The notes under the pieces: generated by a model
The model's input: only the letters and a program-made list of their open reading frames with translations
Database searches by the model: none
What the model was told of the DNA's origin: nothing
Shown: positions 12,057 to 22,760 of the stretch, one piece after another
Position numbering within the stretch: the stretch's first letter is position 1
How the letters are laid out: each line of letters begins with the position of its first letter
Position numbers and translations under genes: made by a program
Assembly (NCBI GenBank): GCA_022478985.1
Contig: JAKSZP010006716.1
Coordinates: 1 to 64,000, forward strand
DNA length: 64,000 bases
From: Massospora cicadina
Taxonomy: Eukaryota > Entomophthoromycota > Entomophthoromycetes > Entomophthorales > Entomophthoraceae
Direction: 5' to 3'

Positions 12057-12167
12057 CATCGCTTCTCTGGGGTGCCTTCCCTGTTACTAAGTTCTGTTCC
12101 TTTCAGGTCAAATTCGGAAGTGTCCATCCCATGGTCAGCCTTCCTCACAATAAATTTAAATAAAATT

Positions 12168-12185
12168 TAAAGGTTGCTATCCCCA
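12168..12185 (+). repeat. La target-site duplication, 3' copy
   Basis: TAAAGGTTGCTATCCCCA, one base different from the 5' copy. The Gy3 reading frame continues directly from it (K-V-A-I-P, then M-Q-T-L). Confidence 0.92.
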
Positions 12186-12296
12186 TGCAGACTCTGGCAG
12201 AAAGCTTCCCCGAGATCTGCTCATGGCTCAAATCTTGCTTGGAGTCAGAAGACCCAGATCTATTCACTTCATAAACAGTTCTGAACCTTCTTAAGT

Positions 12297-12616
12297 GTAC
12301 TTATGCTGATTTTACTGATAATAAGATATGTGTTTGGTCCATTATTGACAGTGGCGCTTCTTTAAATATTGTCAGCATTAAGTTTGTAAAGAAATTGGTA
12401 ATAGCATCAGATATAGCACATGACCAAGAGTATGGCACCGCAGGAGTACATACCCCCATAGCTCTTGAGGCATACAGTGTCTTACTTATGAGGTTTGGAT
12501 CCAAAGTAGTATCCACACTGGCCAAAGTTCTGCCCAATATGAACTATGAGATCCTTATTGGCACGGATTTTAAAGAAGATTTGGAGTATTTAAAAGTTTC
12601 AAAGAAGACACTTTAA
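12297..12616 (+). pseudogene. Gy3 aspartic protease
   Basis: Retroviral-type aspartic protease that matures Gag and Pol. One open segment reads ...VWSIIDSGASLNIVS..., with the D-S-G-A active-site triplet at about 12346-12357. A flap-like GTAGVHTPI follows, and near the C-terminus NYEILIGTDF (about 12541-12572), the usual hydrophobic-L-I-G-x-D closing motif. The domain itself is uninterrupted for about 105 residues and its catalytic Asp is kept. It lies 110 bp after the La 3' TSD; in Gy4 the order gag then protease is the same. Confidence 0.88.
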
Positions 12617-13249
12617 CTTGCTTTAACCAAATTTTTCTGCTACTATACCAAGAACGCGAAATTGGAACAGGAGAAGCCTAGTCTGTTCATTAATCTGTCT
12701 CAACAGGATAGATAAATCCCATTGAATTTTCCAAGTCAAAATTTCGTGTCAAACCACTACTGACACAAATCTATGAGTCTATAAAGCATACCCCTTTGAG
12801 CAAATACAAGATTAACTTTGACTCGGGAATTCAGTCAATAGTTTTACTGGGTTAACAATTCAGATCCTGTAAGGAGTTTATGGGAAAATATACCAGCCTT
12901 GACCATTGACCTCGACTTGAACTTGATGTAGGCCTGGGATAATTATTTAATGCCCTCAAAAAACTAACACTCTGCGCAAGTATACAGAATGTGCCAATTT
13001 AATCAAAAAATGCATCAGGTAATGCCTATCTCCGCTCAATCCCTATCTTAGAGATTAAATCTTTTCATGAGGTCTGAACCTTAGATGGGCTAGAGCTTCT
13101 CAAAGATGATATACATTATGATAAAAATGTCATACCTGTGGCTTATTTAGGAGAATTAAATCCAAAAGAAGAGGATTAAAAATTAGATTTATTTATAAAA
13201 TACTGTGAAATTTCTTCCAAGGATGATAATTTACTTGGTATGTGCAAGA

Positions 13250-14575
13250 GGAGTACCCAAATGATAAATACTGGGGTTCTTGTCCCTATTTAACTTAGGC
13301 CAATCAGACGTTCAAGGGCAGGTGAAGAAGTCATCTTGATAGAAATTAAGAGACTATAGAATCGTTTCATGATGCCACCCTTGAAGAGTCCGTGAGCTGC
13401 TCCAATCCTGACTATTAAGAAGAAAGATGGGAGTAATAGTGTCATTATTAACTATTGAAAGCTCAATAACTTTACAAAAAATCCTTACCCTCTCCCTTAG
13501 ATTGACAATAGCTTGGATAGGATTGGTAGTGTGAAATTCTATATTAGGTGTGTATTTAATAAGAAGATATTGGAAGATTGACATGCCCAAAGCTGAGCGA
13601 GAATGCTGCGCTATTATCACTGAAGAAGGGCTATTTCAACGAACGTGGATGCCACAAGGACTCTGCAACTCTTCAGAAATGTTCTGGAGGTCTATGGACA
13701 CCATTCTGGGCGATCCTAAGTTGACATGCATACATTTGTACCAAGATGATATCAACTCTTTCAGCCGCACTTTTGACAACCATCTGGAGCATATAGAAGA
13801 GATTTCTGAGAGTTTAGCAGCTGGAAACTAAATGAACAAGTTCCAGAAATGGCAGTTTTTTAAAAATCAGCTGGAGTATATTGGGTGTTTTTTATCATTA
13901 AAGAAGGTCTTTGTTCACAGTCAGCCAAGTTAGAGGCCATTTTGAAGATGAAGAGGCCCAAATTTAAACGAGACAAAAGTATTATGGTAATGTTTGGTTA
14001 CTATCATCAACTTATATTCAATTTTTCTGAAATTGGGAAACCATTATTTTATCTACTTAAAAAAAAGGTTCCCTTTGAGTGGAATTCAACCTTCTAGAAG
14101 GTGTTTGCCAGCTTTGACAGGCCCTGCTGGTTTCTCCAGTGCTAAGTTTCCTGATTTTGACCAAAAAATTCATTGCTCATACAGATACTTCCTTAACAGC
14201 AGTAAATTCAGTTTTTTCCTAAGGTAAAAAAGTTGGCGAATAGAACCCTGTATCCTACACCAGTCAGACCTTAAACGTTCACAGGGGATTATACCATGAT
14301 GAAAAGGAATTATTGGTGGTTATTTACACCTATAAGCAGTTCTGAGTCTATTTACATGGGGCTCATTTTAAGGTATTTTTCATTCTTGCTCCCAACTGGC
14401 TCAATAATATAAAAAAGCCATAAGGACGTCTGGCTTGCTGAGCGCTCAATCTGCAGTCTTATGACTACACTATTAAGCATCATGATGGAGCTAAGCATCA
14501 AAATGTCAAATAATTCTCTTATCTTCCAATTATGTCAACTCTAAGTCATCCTGCAGACGCCTTATTTCAGAAAAT
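13250..14575 (+). pseudogene. Gy3 reverse transcriptase and RNase H, broken
   Basis: Frames switch repeatedly. Recognisable pieces are TIKKKDGSN (13406-13435), LNNFTKNPYPLP (13458-13495), KAERECCAIITEEGLFQRTWMPQGL (13588-13662), LYQDDINSFSRTFDNHLEHIEE (13736-13800) and FGYYHQLI (13990-14015). LYQDDI contains the catalytic Y-x-D-D box, with Gln where the family usually has Leu/Val/Ile. RNase H remnants include EKELLVVIYTYKQF-VYLHGAHF at about 14300-14370, matching Gy4 QEILAVIYAYKKFLVYLHEI. Stops throughout. Confidence 0.82.
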
Positions 14576-14719
14576 GGCAATAGAAGCATATGGCAATGAG
14601 CTAAAACCAGTAAAGATTATTTTTTCCCAGCTGCAAAAGGACACGCATATAAAAAATGGAGGCCTATCTAAAGTCATTGGTGGGAAAAATATAATCCCCT
14701 GACTTTTGGCCTGAACAGA

Positions 14720-15640
14720 TATAACATTGGACGCTCATAAGGTCACTGGACACAGAGGATTCAAGAAGACTAAGGAGAAACTCAATCAAATTACTATTGG
14801 CAGTTGATGTATTCTGGTATCAAAAAACTTTATAGTTGTTAAGAGTGTTAAGGAGAGAAACCCTCCAAAAAGTACTTTGTACAAACCTTTTTGGTAAAAT
14901 TCGCCTGACTTACCACTCAATAGACGTGGTTGAACCCCTCCCATTTAGATATGCAGAAGCTAGATATATTATGTCATATGATAACCTTAATTGAATAGGT
15001 CAAAGCTGGGGGCTTCTGAGATGTAGGGGCTTCAACTACCGCCAAATTCGTCTTATAGCAAATCATTCACTGCCATGGATGTCCACAATTATTTTATGAA
15101 TACTGGCATAAACTTTACTGCAGATGTCCTCCAAGGACTCAATGAACTGAAGGGAATTGAGGTGTTTTTGAATCCTTATCTCCCTGAACCTAATTGTACA
15201 GTTGAATTGGTTTTTGGGTATCATGCAAATTTTCTAAGAAAGTTAACTTCCCAAAAGCCCTTGGAATGAGTACATCCTCAGTTTGGCCAGTATGCCCACA
15301 ATATTTCATACCACTTGGCCAAACAAGTTTCTCCAATTAAAATTTTTACAGTAAGCATCCCACCTTACTGCCATTATTATATTCCATGATTCAAGACCCT
15401 CACACTATGACACATCCACATCATGGTAGATGGCTTTCAGAAACTTTAATCAAACCGCAATATCAGGCCTATAATAATTTGAACTACAAAAGGTCTGGCA
15501 TTAAATATGCCAAACACTAGGTATGATCTACTTAAATTCATTTTAGGTGATGAAGTATCTTTTTGCAATACTAGTGATTTATGCTGCACTCAAAAGTAAA
15601 ACCATATTTGGGTTGTACCATTCAAGGAAATTAGAAACCC
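14720..15640 (+). pseudogene. Gy3 integrase, broken
   Basis: The zinc-binding region is represented by LDAHKVTGHRGFKKTKEKL (14730-14790). The core second-Asp segment reads NTGINFTADVLQGLNEL (15105-15155), where TDNGTNF is normal, so that catalytic Asp is lost. The Glu segment is ELVFGYHANFLRKL (15204-15245). A C-terminal barrel remnant VPFKEI lies near 15617-15634, corresponding to ARPFEI in Gy4. No chromodomain is seen. Ends about 15640, some 200 bp before LINE Lb. Confidence 0.78.
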
Positions 15641-15905
15641 TCAAACTTCACCTACATGATTAAGTAGAAAATCATTTACACTCATATAATTAAGTCTACG
15701 CTAAATTTTTAATAAAAGTTAAGAAGCTGCACAATTGATAATCGGAAAAAATTTAGAATTAATGTTTTATTGAAAAAATAAGTGAAAGGAAAGACTTAAT
15801 AAATGGAAAAATAAAAAATATAATATAAAATAGCATCTGCTTTTCATTCCAATTACTATCACTTTTAGTAAACAATTTGATTTAAACAGAACAATTTGGT
15901 AATTA

Positions 15906-16304
15906 ATGCCAGGTGAGATAAGAATTATTTATAAACAAGGACAAGACTGGCGAATGCAGTAAAGGATAAAGAACCTGGATCTGCACCACCCAAAGGCACT
16001 AAGAGCACAGGAAATAATGACAACCAAAATCAAAATATAACCCCAAGGTGATGCACCCCGCGGGTTTTGTGGATCTCTTAGTAAAGTACTGTGGATACAT
16101 GGAATTGTCCCACTCTCACCACTGTCATTGGTTTTACCCGGGATCAGTGTATTTTTCGTCACAGAGGCACTGGCATTGTGGGAAAAGTTCAGTGAAGCCC
16201 AACCAAAATTTTTCCTGAATACTATGTACATGACAACCCACACTATCTGCTGTGGCTGGGTGGATCTTGGGTTTGAGAATGGTGGAAGAAGCAAACAAAG
16301 CTAC
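15906..16304 (+). pseudogene. Lb ORF1, 5' piece
   Basis: Starts at ATG 15906 (MPGEIRIIYK), at the position of the ORF1 start in La, Lc and Ld. Two stops occur in the first 50 codons. The piece MYMTTHTICCGWVDLGFENG (about 16224-16284) aligns with VYVAPHSMSHGWLDLGFES in Lc ORF1 and VYITTHTIHCSWIDMGFEN in Ld. The frame is cut by the Gy4 LTR at 16305 and resumes at 24491. Confidence 0.82.
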
Positions 16305-16780
16305 TGTCAGGAAGTTGATATAAATGGACGATATGCTACCCATACCAGAGGATTGGAGGGGGAATTAGACAAGTCTTGAGATTTATAAAAAAGGTATATG
16401 AATTTTAATTGATCAAAATGATGACCATTCGGTGAATCAAGGGGAATTACGTTGAGATTCAATATAAATGAGAGCTTTTAGAAAAATGAAGATAATTGAA
16501 GCTACCAAGCCAAGGATGCATCTGGATTGGGGAACTGAGATATAAAGAGTCACATGGAGGATTGAGGGGGAGTTCTTCTTTCCATGATTAGGTTGTTGCA
16601 GATAATTCTGCAAATTGATAAAAATAATAAAGGTTAAAATAAGGGGCGATACCTCCAAATATAGTTTATCAAGTTTTATTAGATTTGGCGATCTTCATAT
16701 CATCTGACTTGGTTGCTCAGTGGCTAATACCCTGTGCAAACTGACTTGGTGGAATCAAGACTCTATGCTGATAATTAACA
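16305..16780 (+). repeat. Gy4 5' LTR
   Basis: Begins TGTCAGGAAGTTGATATAAA and ends ATAATTAACA. It matches 24013-24490 throughout with scattered substitutions. The LTR of Gy1 is the same family. Confidence 0.95.
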
Positions 16781-16781
16781 G

Positions 16782-16799
16782 TGGTGCTCACTACAGGGG
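16782..16799 (+). other. Gy4 primer-binding site
   Basis: TGGTGCTCACTACAGGGG starts one base after the LTR. It is identical to the Gy1 site, one change from Gy5, and one change from the Gy8 candidate. Confidence 0.8.
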
Positions 16800-16839
16800 C
16801 CACTGGTCAACTGTAGTTCTTTGACGCTAAGATACAATC

Positions 16840-19580
16840 ATGAGCCCTCATTTGTTATGACACAATTTGATTGGATTCTTTGTGCGATATGCAGAAGAAG
16901 CATGGGAGGCACCTAATAATGACCCAATATTATTCACTGTAACTGAACCAGGTAATGATGAAGTTATGATCTATCTGAAAGTAGAAAAATGCCATGAGTT
17001 GATGACTGACCAACAAGGTTGCTCCACAAATGTGACCCCTCAGCAGCTGCGGGATATTATGGAGTGGCTGTTATGCGAATATCAATTATATGAAGATGAG
17101 GTGGGGGAGTATTCCTTGAGTTTTTTTTATAACCAACAAGACCAAGAGAATCACTACGCCATGTACATGTCCTATCTGGACGTGACTACAATGGGGTTGG
17201 CTCGCCACCAAAGTACCCACGGAATTGAGATGTATCTAGTCACTTATGTGCAACCATCTATTTGCCAGTTTCTGCATGTGCTAGCCCACCACAATATAGA
17301 TATTAAAGATGTAATGTGGTTCTCTTGAGAACAGCAAAATGATACTTGACTCCTGCTTGACTGCCTTGATTGCTCTTTTTTTGGAGGTATAGGGGGCACT
17401 GGTACAAATGGATCATCATGTTGGGAACATCCGCCATCTATTGGACATTTTGGTACCACAGTTAAATCTTGAGTTATCCAAGGTAATAGAAGAACTGTTG
17501 GATTGGCATGGCCTATTGACATAATGGATTCATGACGTAACAACGTTGGGAAACAATACCAAGCGCTTTATGACGGATTTAGCTGAATGGGCAGAAGTTC
17601 TCAAAGCCATGATTGCTAAGCTTAAGGAAAAATTAACACTTATGGAAAGGCAAGTGGTGGATCAAGTCAGTTTCATATCAGCTGAATTAACCAACTTCGT
17701 ATCAAATGGATTAACCAGCAAATGACAGATAATGCGCTTATCCTTTGGTCAATATCCCCTGGATATCTCCAGCTAATCTGTCGGGTCACACAAATGGAAG
17801 CTGTTAGTCAGGCTGAGCGCCGTCAAGTCTTCCCTCTTCTTATTGGTGAGAAAAGAGAGTATGCGGACATGCAAGAATGGCTTGATACCCTTTGACGGGC
17901 CAATGAGGAATTGGTATGGGAACAAGCCACCCTCCTTAACCAAATAGACAATGCTAATCAACAAGCAGGTAACGCTAGCCAACAGCATGCCCACATGCAG
18001 AATATAATTGAAGATGCCCTCTCTCAACTACAAGCAGTGGAGAAGAAATTTCACGTTGAGTGGGAATTTTGTCAGGAGTTGCAATATCTAATGCAACACT
18101 GCAACAGGAATTCCAGGATGGACAGTGTAGATGCTATTCAGTTAAAGTGGAACAGTTAATCAATGAACATTTTGAGGAGCATGTCAGAGCTGTGGGGGAG
18201 TGGTGAAGTTAGTGGCGATTTGGGGGAATAATGCTATGGATAAGCTAATGAATATCCCTCAGGCGTTGGAATGGACCCCCTGCACGACACTACTTCTTCC
18301 AAGTCCATTTTGATGAATTCAAGCCCATATGGCCAGCTGTATATTAGCTCACAAAGGGGCGGTTCCTTTTGTCAGTCTGAAACCAATTCGCCTGATCCTT
18401 GCGGTAGGAGCTTGAAGCAAGGCGAAGCTGTTTGAATTGAGGTTTACCTCCTTTCAGTCATGACAGTAGTCTACGCGGTTACTTTAAACAATTTGAATTT
18501 GCCATGGAAAGGGCTTCTGATCGGTGGAAAGCAAAACTGTTGCTGTCTACTCTAGATGTGGAAAGCGCTGACCAAGTTACCTGCTACCTTCCAAATAGCT
18601 AAGTATCCTATGAAGAAGTTAAAGAAATTATTCTCTGGCTGTTTGGGGGTTCAACCAAGATGGCCCAACGGCAAAACAACTTCCTGACTATACAGTTTCG
18701 CCGAAATGAGACACTATTAGAATTTGCTGAACGTTTCTTGGCAGAAGCACATGTACTACTTGGAGCTAACAGTTTATCTGCAAAGGATATCAGTATAGCA
18801 ATGATGGCAGCCGTCAAACCATATCAGGAACTATATAACGCTATGTCTCACGTTTTGGATGGAGATGCAGGACTTATTCAAATCATGAATACCTTACATC
18901 GAATCTCTCCCATGTTCAGCGTCCCTAATGTAGCCCAAAAACCTCTGCTGTCTCCGCACCTAACTCTTCAGGATATGGGCCGCAGTGGATAAGCTATCAA
19001 TCGCTGGAACGTATTCGTCCATCATACAAATCAGTGAATCCTTTTTGGCCTATGTACGTTTCGCCAGTTTATCCATGACCCTGGAACCCTACTGTCAACT
19101 TTTGCACTGGTCCTTCCGCTGCAAGCTATATATGTGAACCTTTTATGAATACTTGCTTTCAGTGCGGATGAAGAGGGCATTATGCAGGCAATTACCCTAG
19201 CAAACCACAAGTGTATGCAATGCCAACTGAGGAAATTGAGCAGGGATAAGCTCAAGCGGAGTAGAGATGGGATGTTCTACCTCTGCTAGGTCCAATTCAC
19301 TTGTCCCTAACGATTCCCAAGAATCTCTTCAGGTAGGATTTGGAACCCAATCAGATGATTTGTTATACCAACAGCTTCCATTGGATACCCCTGCTTCTAT
19401 TTCCAAGGGTAAAAATTCACCCCCAAGCCCCAAGTTCTGCCGGGATGTGCAGAAGCCATATGCGTGGCAGATCCTGGAACAGACTGGAACAAGTAACTCA
19501 GATCTCTTGATGGACGCTGCCTCTTTAGTAGGGGATAATGTAGCAATTCTGATGAAGAAAATCGCTAGTGAGTATCATTA
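16840..19580 (+). pseudogene. Gy4 gag, long form, broken
   Basis: Start at ATG 16840, with TGA at codon 7 (16858-16860), followed by an open frame to 17325. Parts in order: an N-terminal domain with IMEWLLCEYQLYEDE (about 17055-17100) and STHGIEMYLVTYVQPSICQF (17214-17272), shared with Gy1 and Gy7; a heptad-rich helical region 17560-18150 (KAMIAKLKEKLTLMERQ), likely coiled coil; the retrotransposon Gag core 18600-18950 (LTIQFRRNETLLEFAERFLA; AMMAAVKPYQELYNAM); and a zinc knuckle 19154-19195 reading C-F-Q-C-G-stop-R-G-H-Y-A-G-N-Y, with Tyr for the last Cys. At about 900 codons this is long for a gypsy Gag. The stop near 17341 sits where Gy1 has no stop. Confidence 0.85.
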
Positions 19581-19605
19581 GGTTGGCAAGGGCATTTCCT
19601 CCTTT

Positions 19606-20010
19606 TTGAGTAACACAAAGCCTTTGGACGTACACATAATAAACACCAATGGTTCTTCTTACTTGGAATGCACTCACTGTGACATTTTTGTTCAAAACAC
19701 AAAAATCTTCACTATCATAGACACGGGAGCCCCTGTAAACATAATCTCTACCCAGTTGGTGACTAAGCTTCTGTTGAAACTGGATGTGGACCATCGAGTA
19801 GTACATGGGACTGCGGGGACACAGCACTATGTCTGAAGGAGGATATAGCACATTGCCTTTACAATTTGGGTCAGTCCAAGTGTCTTCTCTGGTGGTGGTG
19901 TTTCCAAATAACAACTATGACATGTTAATCAGCACGGCATTTATGAGTTAATTTGGTGTCATGATAGATATGGTGGAGGAAACTCTTAATATTCTAGGAT
20001 AACAGATCCC
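19606..20010 (+). pseudogene. Gy4 aspartic protease
   Basis: Open to 19836, then continues in another frame. Active site IIDTGAPVNIIS at about 19714-19749 (D-T-G-A). VVHGTAG follows near 19798-19818, and the C-terminal NNYDMLISTAFM lies near 19909-19944. Gy5 has the equivalent IDTGSPVNIIS. One frameshift near 19830 breaks it. Located between gag and RT as in other gypsy elements. Confidence 0.88.
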
Positions 20011-20394
20011 TGCTCCTTTTATCTCTTGTGGAATTTCAACGGATCCATTTCACTATAGTCAAATCAATCTAGTTTACAGTGATGAGGTGATTCCTGTTTT
20101 TTATTGATGACTAAAGCGGCGGACCAGGGCCCTCCCCAACCAGATTTATGAGTATAAAGGGATCCCGCTTTGGGCAGAAAGCAATTTTAGACTACTGTCT
20201 GGACACCAGTGCATAGTAGGGACTATGCAAGAAATTGATGTCCCTAAAGGGCTTTATGGAGAAATCACGGCTCCTCACCAGCACTCATAGCTTGAACCAC
20301 ATGTGGCTCCAGGGCTACTGCTACCTGGGAATGGGGAGGTGAAAGCGCTGCTAGAAAACTTACAGAAGGAGACAATAACGTCCAACAGCACCAA

Positions 20395-21339
20395 GTGGTG
20401 GCTTACCTGCACTTAGTTTCTATAGAGGAAGTTCACCGTATTCATGATTTCAGCTCATGGGAGGATTTTGGAGAACCAATAAGATCATTATTTGGCATAT
20501 CGACCATGGTTCTGCAGGAAGCGCTTACTGGATTATTGGCGGAACAGCAAGATAAGGCTATGACGTTATTTGAAAAGTATCAAGATATTTTCATGCATGA
20601 TGATCATGATTTGGGGTGCGCTCAAGAGGTGTTACATTGGATAGATACAGGTGATCACCCTCCCATTTGATCACGACCTATAAGATGAATAAAAGCAGAG
20701 GAAGAGGTTGTCTTTAACAAGGTGGATAAACTTATTGTTCAAGAGATGTTAGAGCCGTCAAACAGTTTGTGGCCATCACCGGTGCTCATTGCAAAAAAAA
20801 GATGGCTTAAATTGAGTGGTTATTGATTACCGCAAACTCAATAATATAGAAAAGAATTATTACTCTCTTCTGCGAATTGATGATGCATTGGACCAATTGG
20901 GTGGGGCGAATTATTTTTCCCCCATGGATCTGATATTGGAGTAATGGCAGATTAAATTGCCATCAGAAGAATGGGAGAAATGAGCTATCATCACTTTAAA
21001 AGGGTTATTTAAGCTGACTTGCATGCCATAAGGGTTGTGCAGCGCCCTTTCTACATTCCAGCATGCCATGGATACGATCTTAGGTGATTTAAAGCTGTCC
21101 TGCATCTTAGTTTACCTTGATGATATCAATGTGTTCTCGCGGACATTTACAGAGCACCTTGCCCATTTAGAACAATTGTTTTGGTGCCTCGCTGCCGCTA
21201 ATATCAAAATTAAGCCTCAGAAGTGCCATTTCTTTAAAGAACAATCAGAATATCTCAGGTTTGTCACGGATTAAATGGTCTTAAATCACAGCTGGCTAAT
21301 GTGGAAGCAATAAGCAAGATGACTCACCCAGGTAATAAG
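20395..21339 (+). pseudogene. Gy4 reverse transcriptase, N-terminal part
   Basis: A linker conserved with Gy5 (VVAYLHLVSIEEVHRIHDF, 20395-20450) leads into the RT. Motifs: DTGDHPPI (20644-20667), a damaged KKDGL segment near 20795-20815, [12 protein letters not shown] (20899-20932), LCSALSTFQHAMDTILGDLKL (about 21037-21095) and ILVYLDDINVFSRTF (21107-21150), with the intact YLDD box. Several stops separate these pieces. Homology is cut at VEAISKMTHPGNK (about 21302-21339) by solo LTR S1 and resumes at 22193. Confidence 0.88.
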
Positions 21340-22192
21340 TGGGATTGTAAGTTGAGTTTCTATAAATCTCCTGTTTCCAGCATGGTAGTGCACAGTGCAC
21401 AAGGCCAAAGCCAGGGAACTAGCCGTTAATATGAGTATTAAAAGAGCCCAGCAGAGGGTGCTGGAGCAATAACAACTTAGGCAGAGAAGTGTGAGTTTTA
21501 TAAAGAACCCACCAAAAGCGATGTGATGCACAAAGAGGAAGGGGGTAAGCGACCCAAGCTGGAGGGAACCTGGGCGAATCAATGGTGTACTTGGGGATAG
21601 CTTGAGTGAATTTAAAATGGCAAGGTTAATGGAGCATGAGACCTCCTCAAAGAGGTTTACGCACAGGAGCGTTCAAAATATCAACAAAGAAAACAAAAAA
21701 TGGGGAAAATGTTTATTCAAAAGTCAACCAACAAGGAGTGTTGGTCATGGGAAACATAATTAAATTATGTTGGGGGAATACATGGTTTGCTGAAATGGGC
21801 CCAAGCACTAACACACCAATAGGAAGACACTTCCATCCAAATTGGTTGAATATGCCAAAACTGACTTCACTCGGGTAATCAATTGAAGTTAAATCTGACC
21901 AGACGTGTTGTTTCATAAATGGAATGGGATTAAAAACCCTGTTCCTCAACTAACTGAATGGAACTATCCGCATTAATTAATTAGACCATCCATTTTAATG
22001 CCTGGGCCGACATAAGGGGCTGGGCATTTGGCACCTCACTAGTACCAACCTGGGAATATTTTGCCTGTACCCAGCGTTGGTCTAGGGTATGCCTAAGGTC
22101 AAGGAGAGCCTGTAACTTAACCTTCTGGGCCTCCTGCCGCCCAGCCTTATCCTTGGGGTTGGTCCCCACTATGATGACATGTGACCATGACA
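21340..22192 (-). repeat. S1: solo LTR related to the Gy6 LTR, inserted in Gy4 RT
   Basis: On the minus strand it starts at 22192 with TGTCATGGTCACATGTCATC, close to the Gy6 LTR start (TGTCATGGCTACATGACATA). It shares further blocks: CCAACGCTGGGTACAGGC, ATCCCATTCCATTTAT and TTAATTATGTTTC followed by a hairpin ACCAAC-loop-GTTGGT (21727-21745). No pol sequence accompanies it. The 21340 end is inferred from where Gy4 homology stops; no clear TSD was found. Length about 850 bp versus 703 bp in Gy6, so it is a divergent relative. Confidence 0.8.
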
Positions 22193-22760
22193 TTGATTTT
22201 CAAGTGTTTCTGGGAATGGTTGGGTACTACTGATGGTTCATTCCAATTTCGGTTTAATTGGGGCCCCACTTTTTGAGTTGTTAAAGAAGAACGCTTCTTT
22301 CAATTGGACAGAATGATGCCAGAATGCTTTCAATGTGTTGCGAACTGCATTAGCAAGTGCACCCATTTTGCAATATCCCAACTTTGACAAACAGTTCATA
22401 GTTAAATAGACGCATTCCTCTCCACTATAGGGGCAGTATTTCCCAGAAGGATGATGCCATCATGGAGCATCCTGTCACATTTTTTAGCCAAATCTTGAAC
22501 AGTCACAAATGAAACTACACTGTGACCAAGCAGGAGATTTTAGCAGTGATTTACGCTTACAAAAAGTTTTTGGTATATCTACATGAGATAAGATTCCAAG
22601 TAGTGACGGACCACGCTTCCTTGCGCTGGCTGCAGAATCTGCATGAACTGGAAGGACGGCTCGCATGTTGGGCACTTTAGCTTAATGCGTACAATTTTGA
22701 GATTATACACCATCTGAAAGCAAAACATCAAAATGTATATTTTCTTTCCCGTCTGCCAAT
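22193..22760 (+). pseudogene. Gy4 RT thumb and RNase H
   Basis: FQVFLGMVGYY (22199-22232) resumes the RT connection domain. It is followed by ALASAPILQYPNFDKQFIV (about 22349-22400) and an RNase H with QEILAVIYAYKKFLVYLHEI (22533-22590), VVTDHASLRWLQNL (22598-22640) and FEIIHHLKAKHQNV (22698-22738). The DHASL Asp is an RNase H catalytic position. Two or more frame changes lie between 22400 and 22530. Confidence 0.85.

Larger units (their letters stand above)
6899..12167 (+). mobile_element. La: full-length L1-like LINE (about 5.27 kb)
   Basis: Bounded by an 18-bp TSD with one mismatch. The order is a short 5' UTR, ORF1 (6991-8140) with a CCHC knuckle, ORF2 (from 8408) with endonuclease and reverse transcriptase, a short 3' UTR and an A/T-rich tail (AATAAATTTAAATAAAATT). 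It matches Lc (5278 bp) over its whole length. It sits inside Gy3 between gag and protease. Several frameshifts and stops make it defective, although the RT catalytic residues survive. Confidence 0.95.
4850..15640 (+). mobile_element. Gy3: Ty3/gypsy element (gag-PR-RT-RH-IN) split by LINE La
   Basis: Domains appear in canonical gypsy order on the plus strand: gag (about 4850-6880), then after the La insertion protease (12297-12616), reverse transcriptase with RNase H (13250-14575) and integrase (14720-15640). Excluding La and one TSD copy, the recognisable internal part is about 5.5 kb. The Gag is related to those of Gy4 and Gy7. LTR boundaries could not be fixed on either side. It is much more decayed than Gy4 or Gy6, with stops in every domain. 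Confidence 0.8.

Noticed and set aside
21340..22192. S1 as an unrelated insertion or a coding exon
   Set aside because: Its open frames on the minus strand are incidental. Nucleotide blocks and the stem-loop match the Gy6 LTR.
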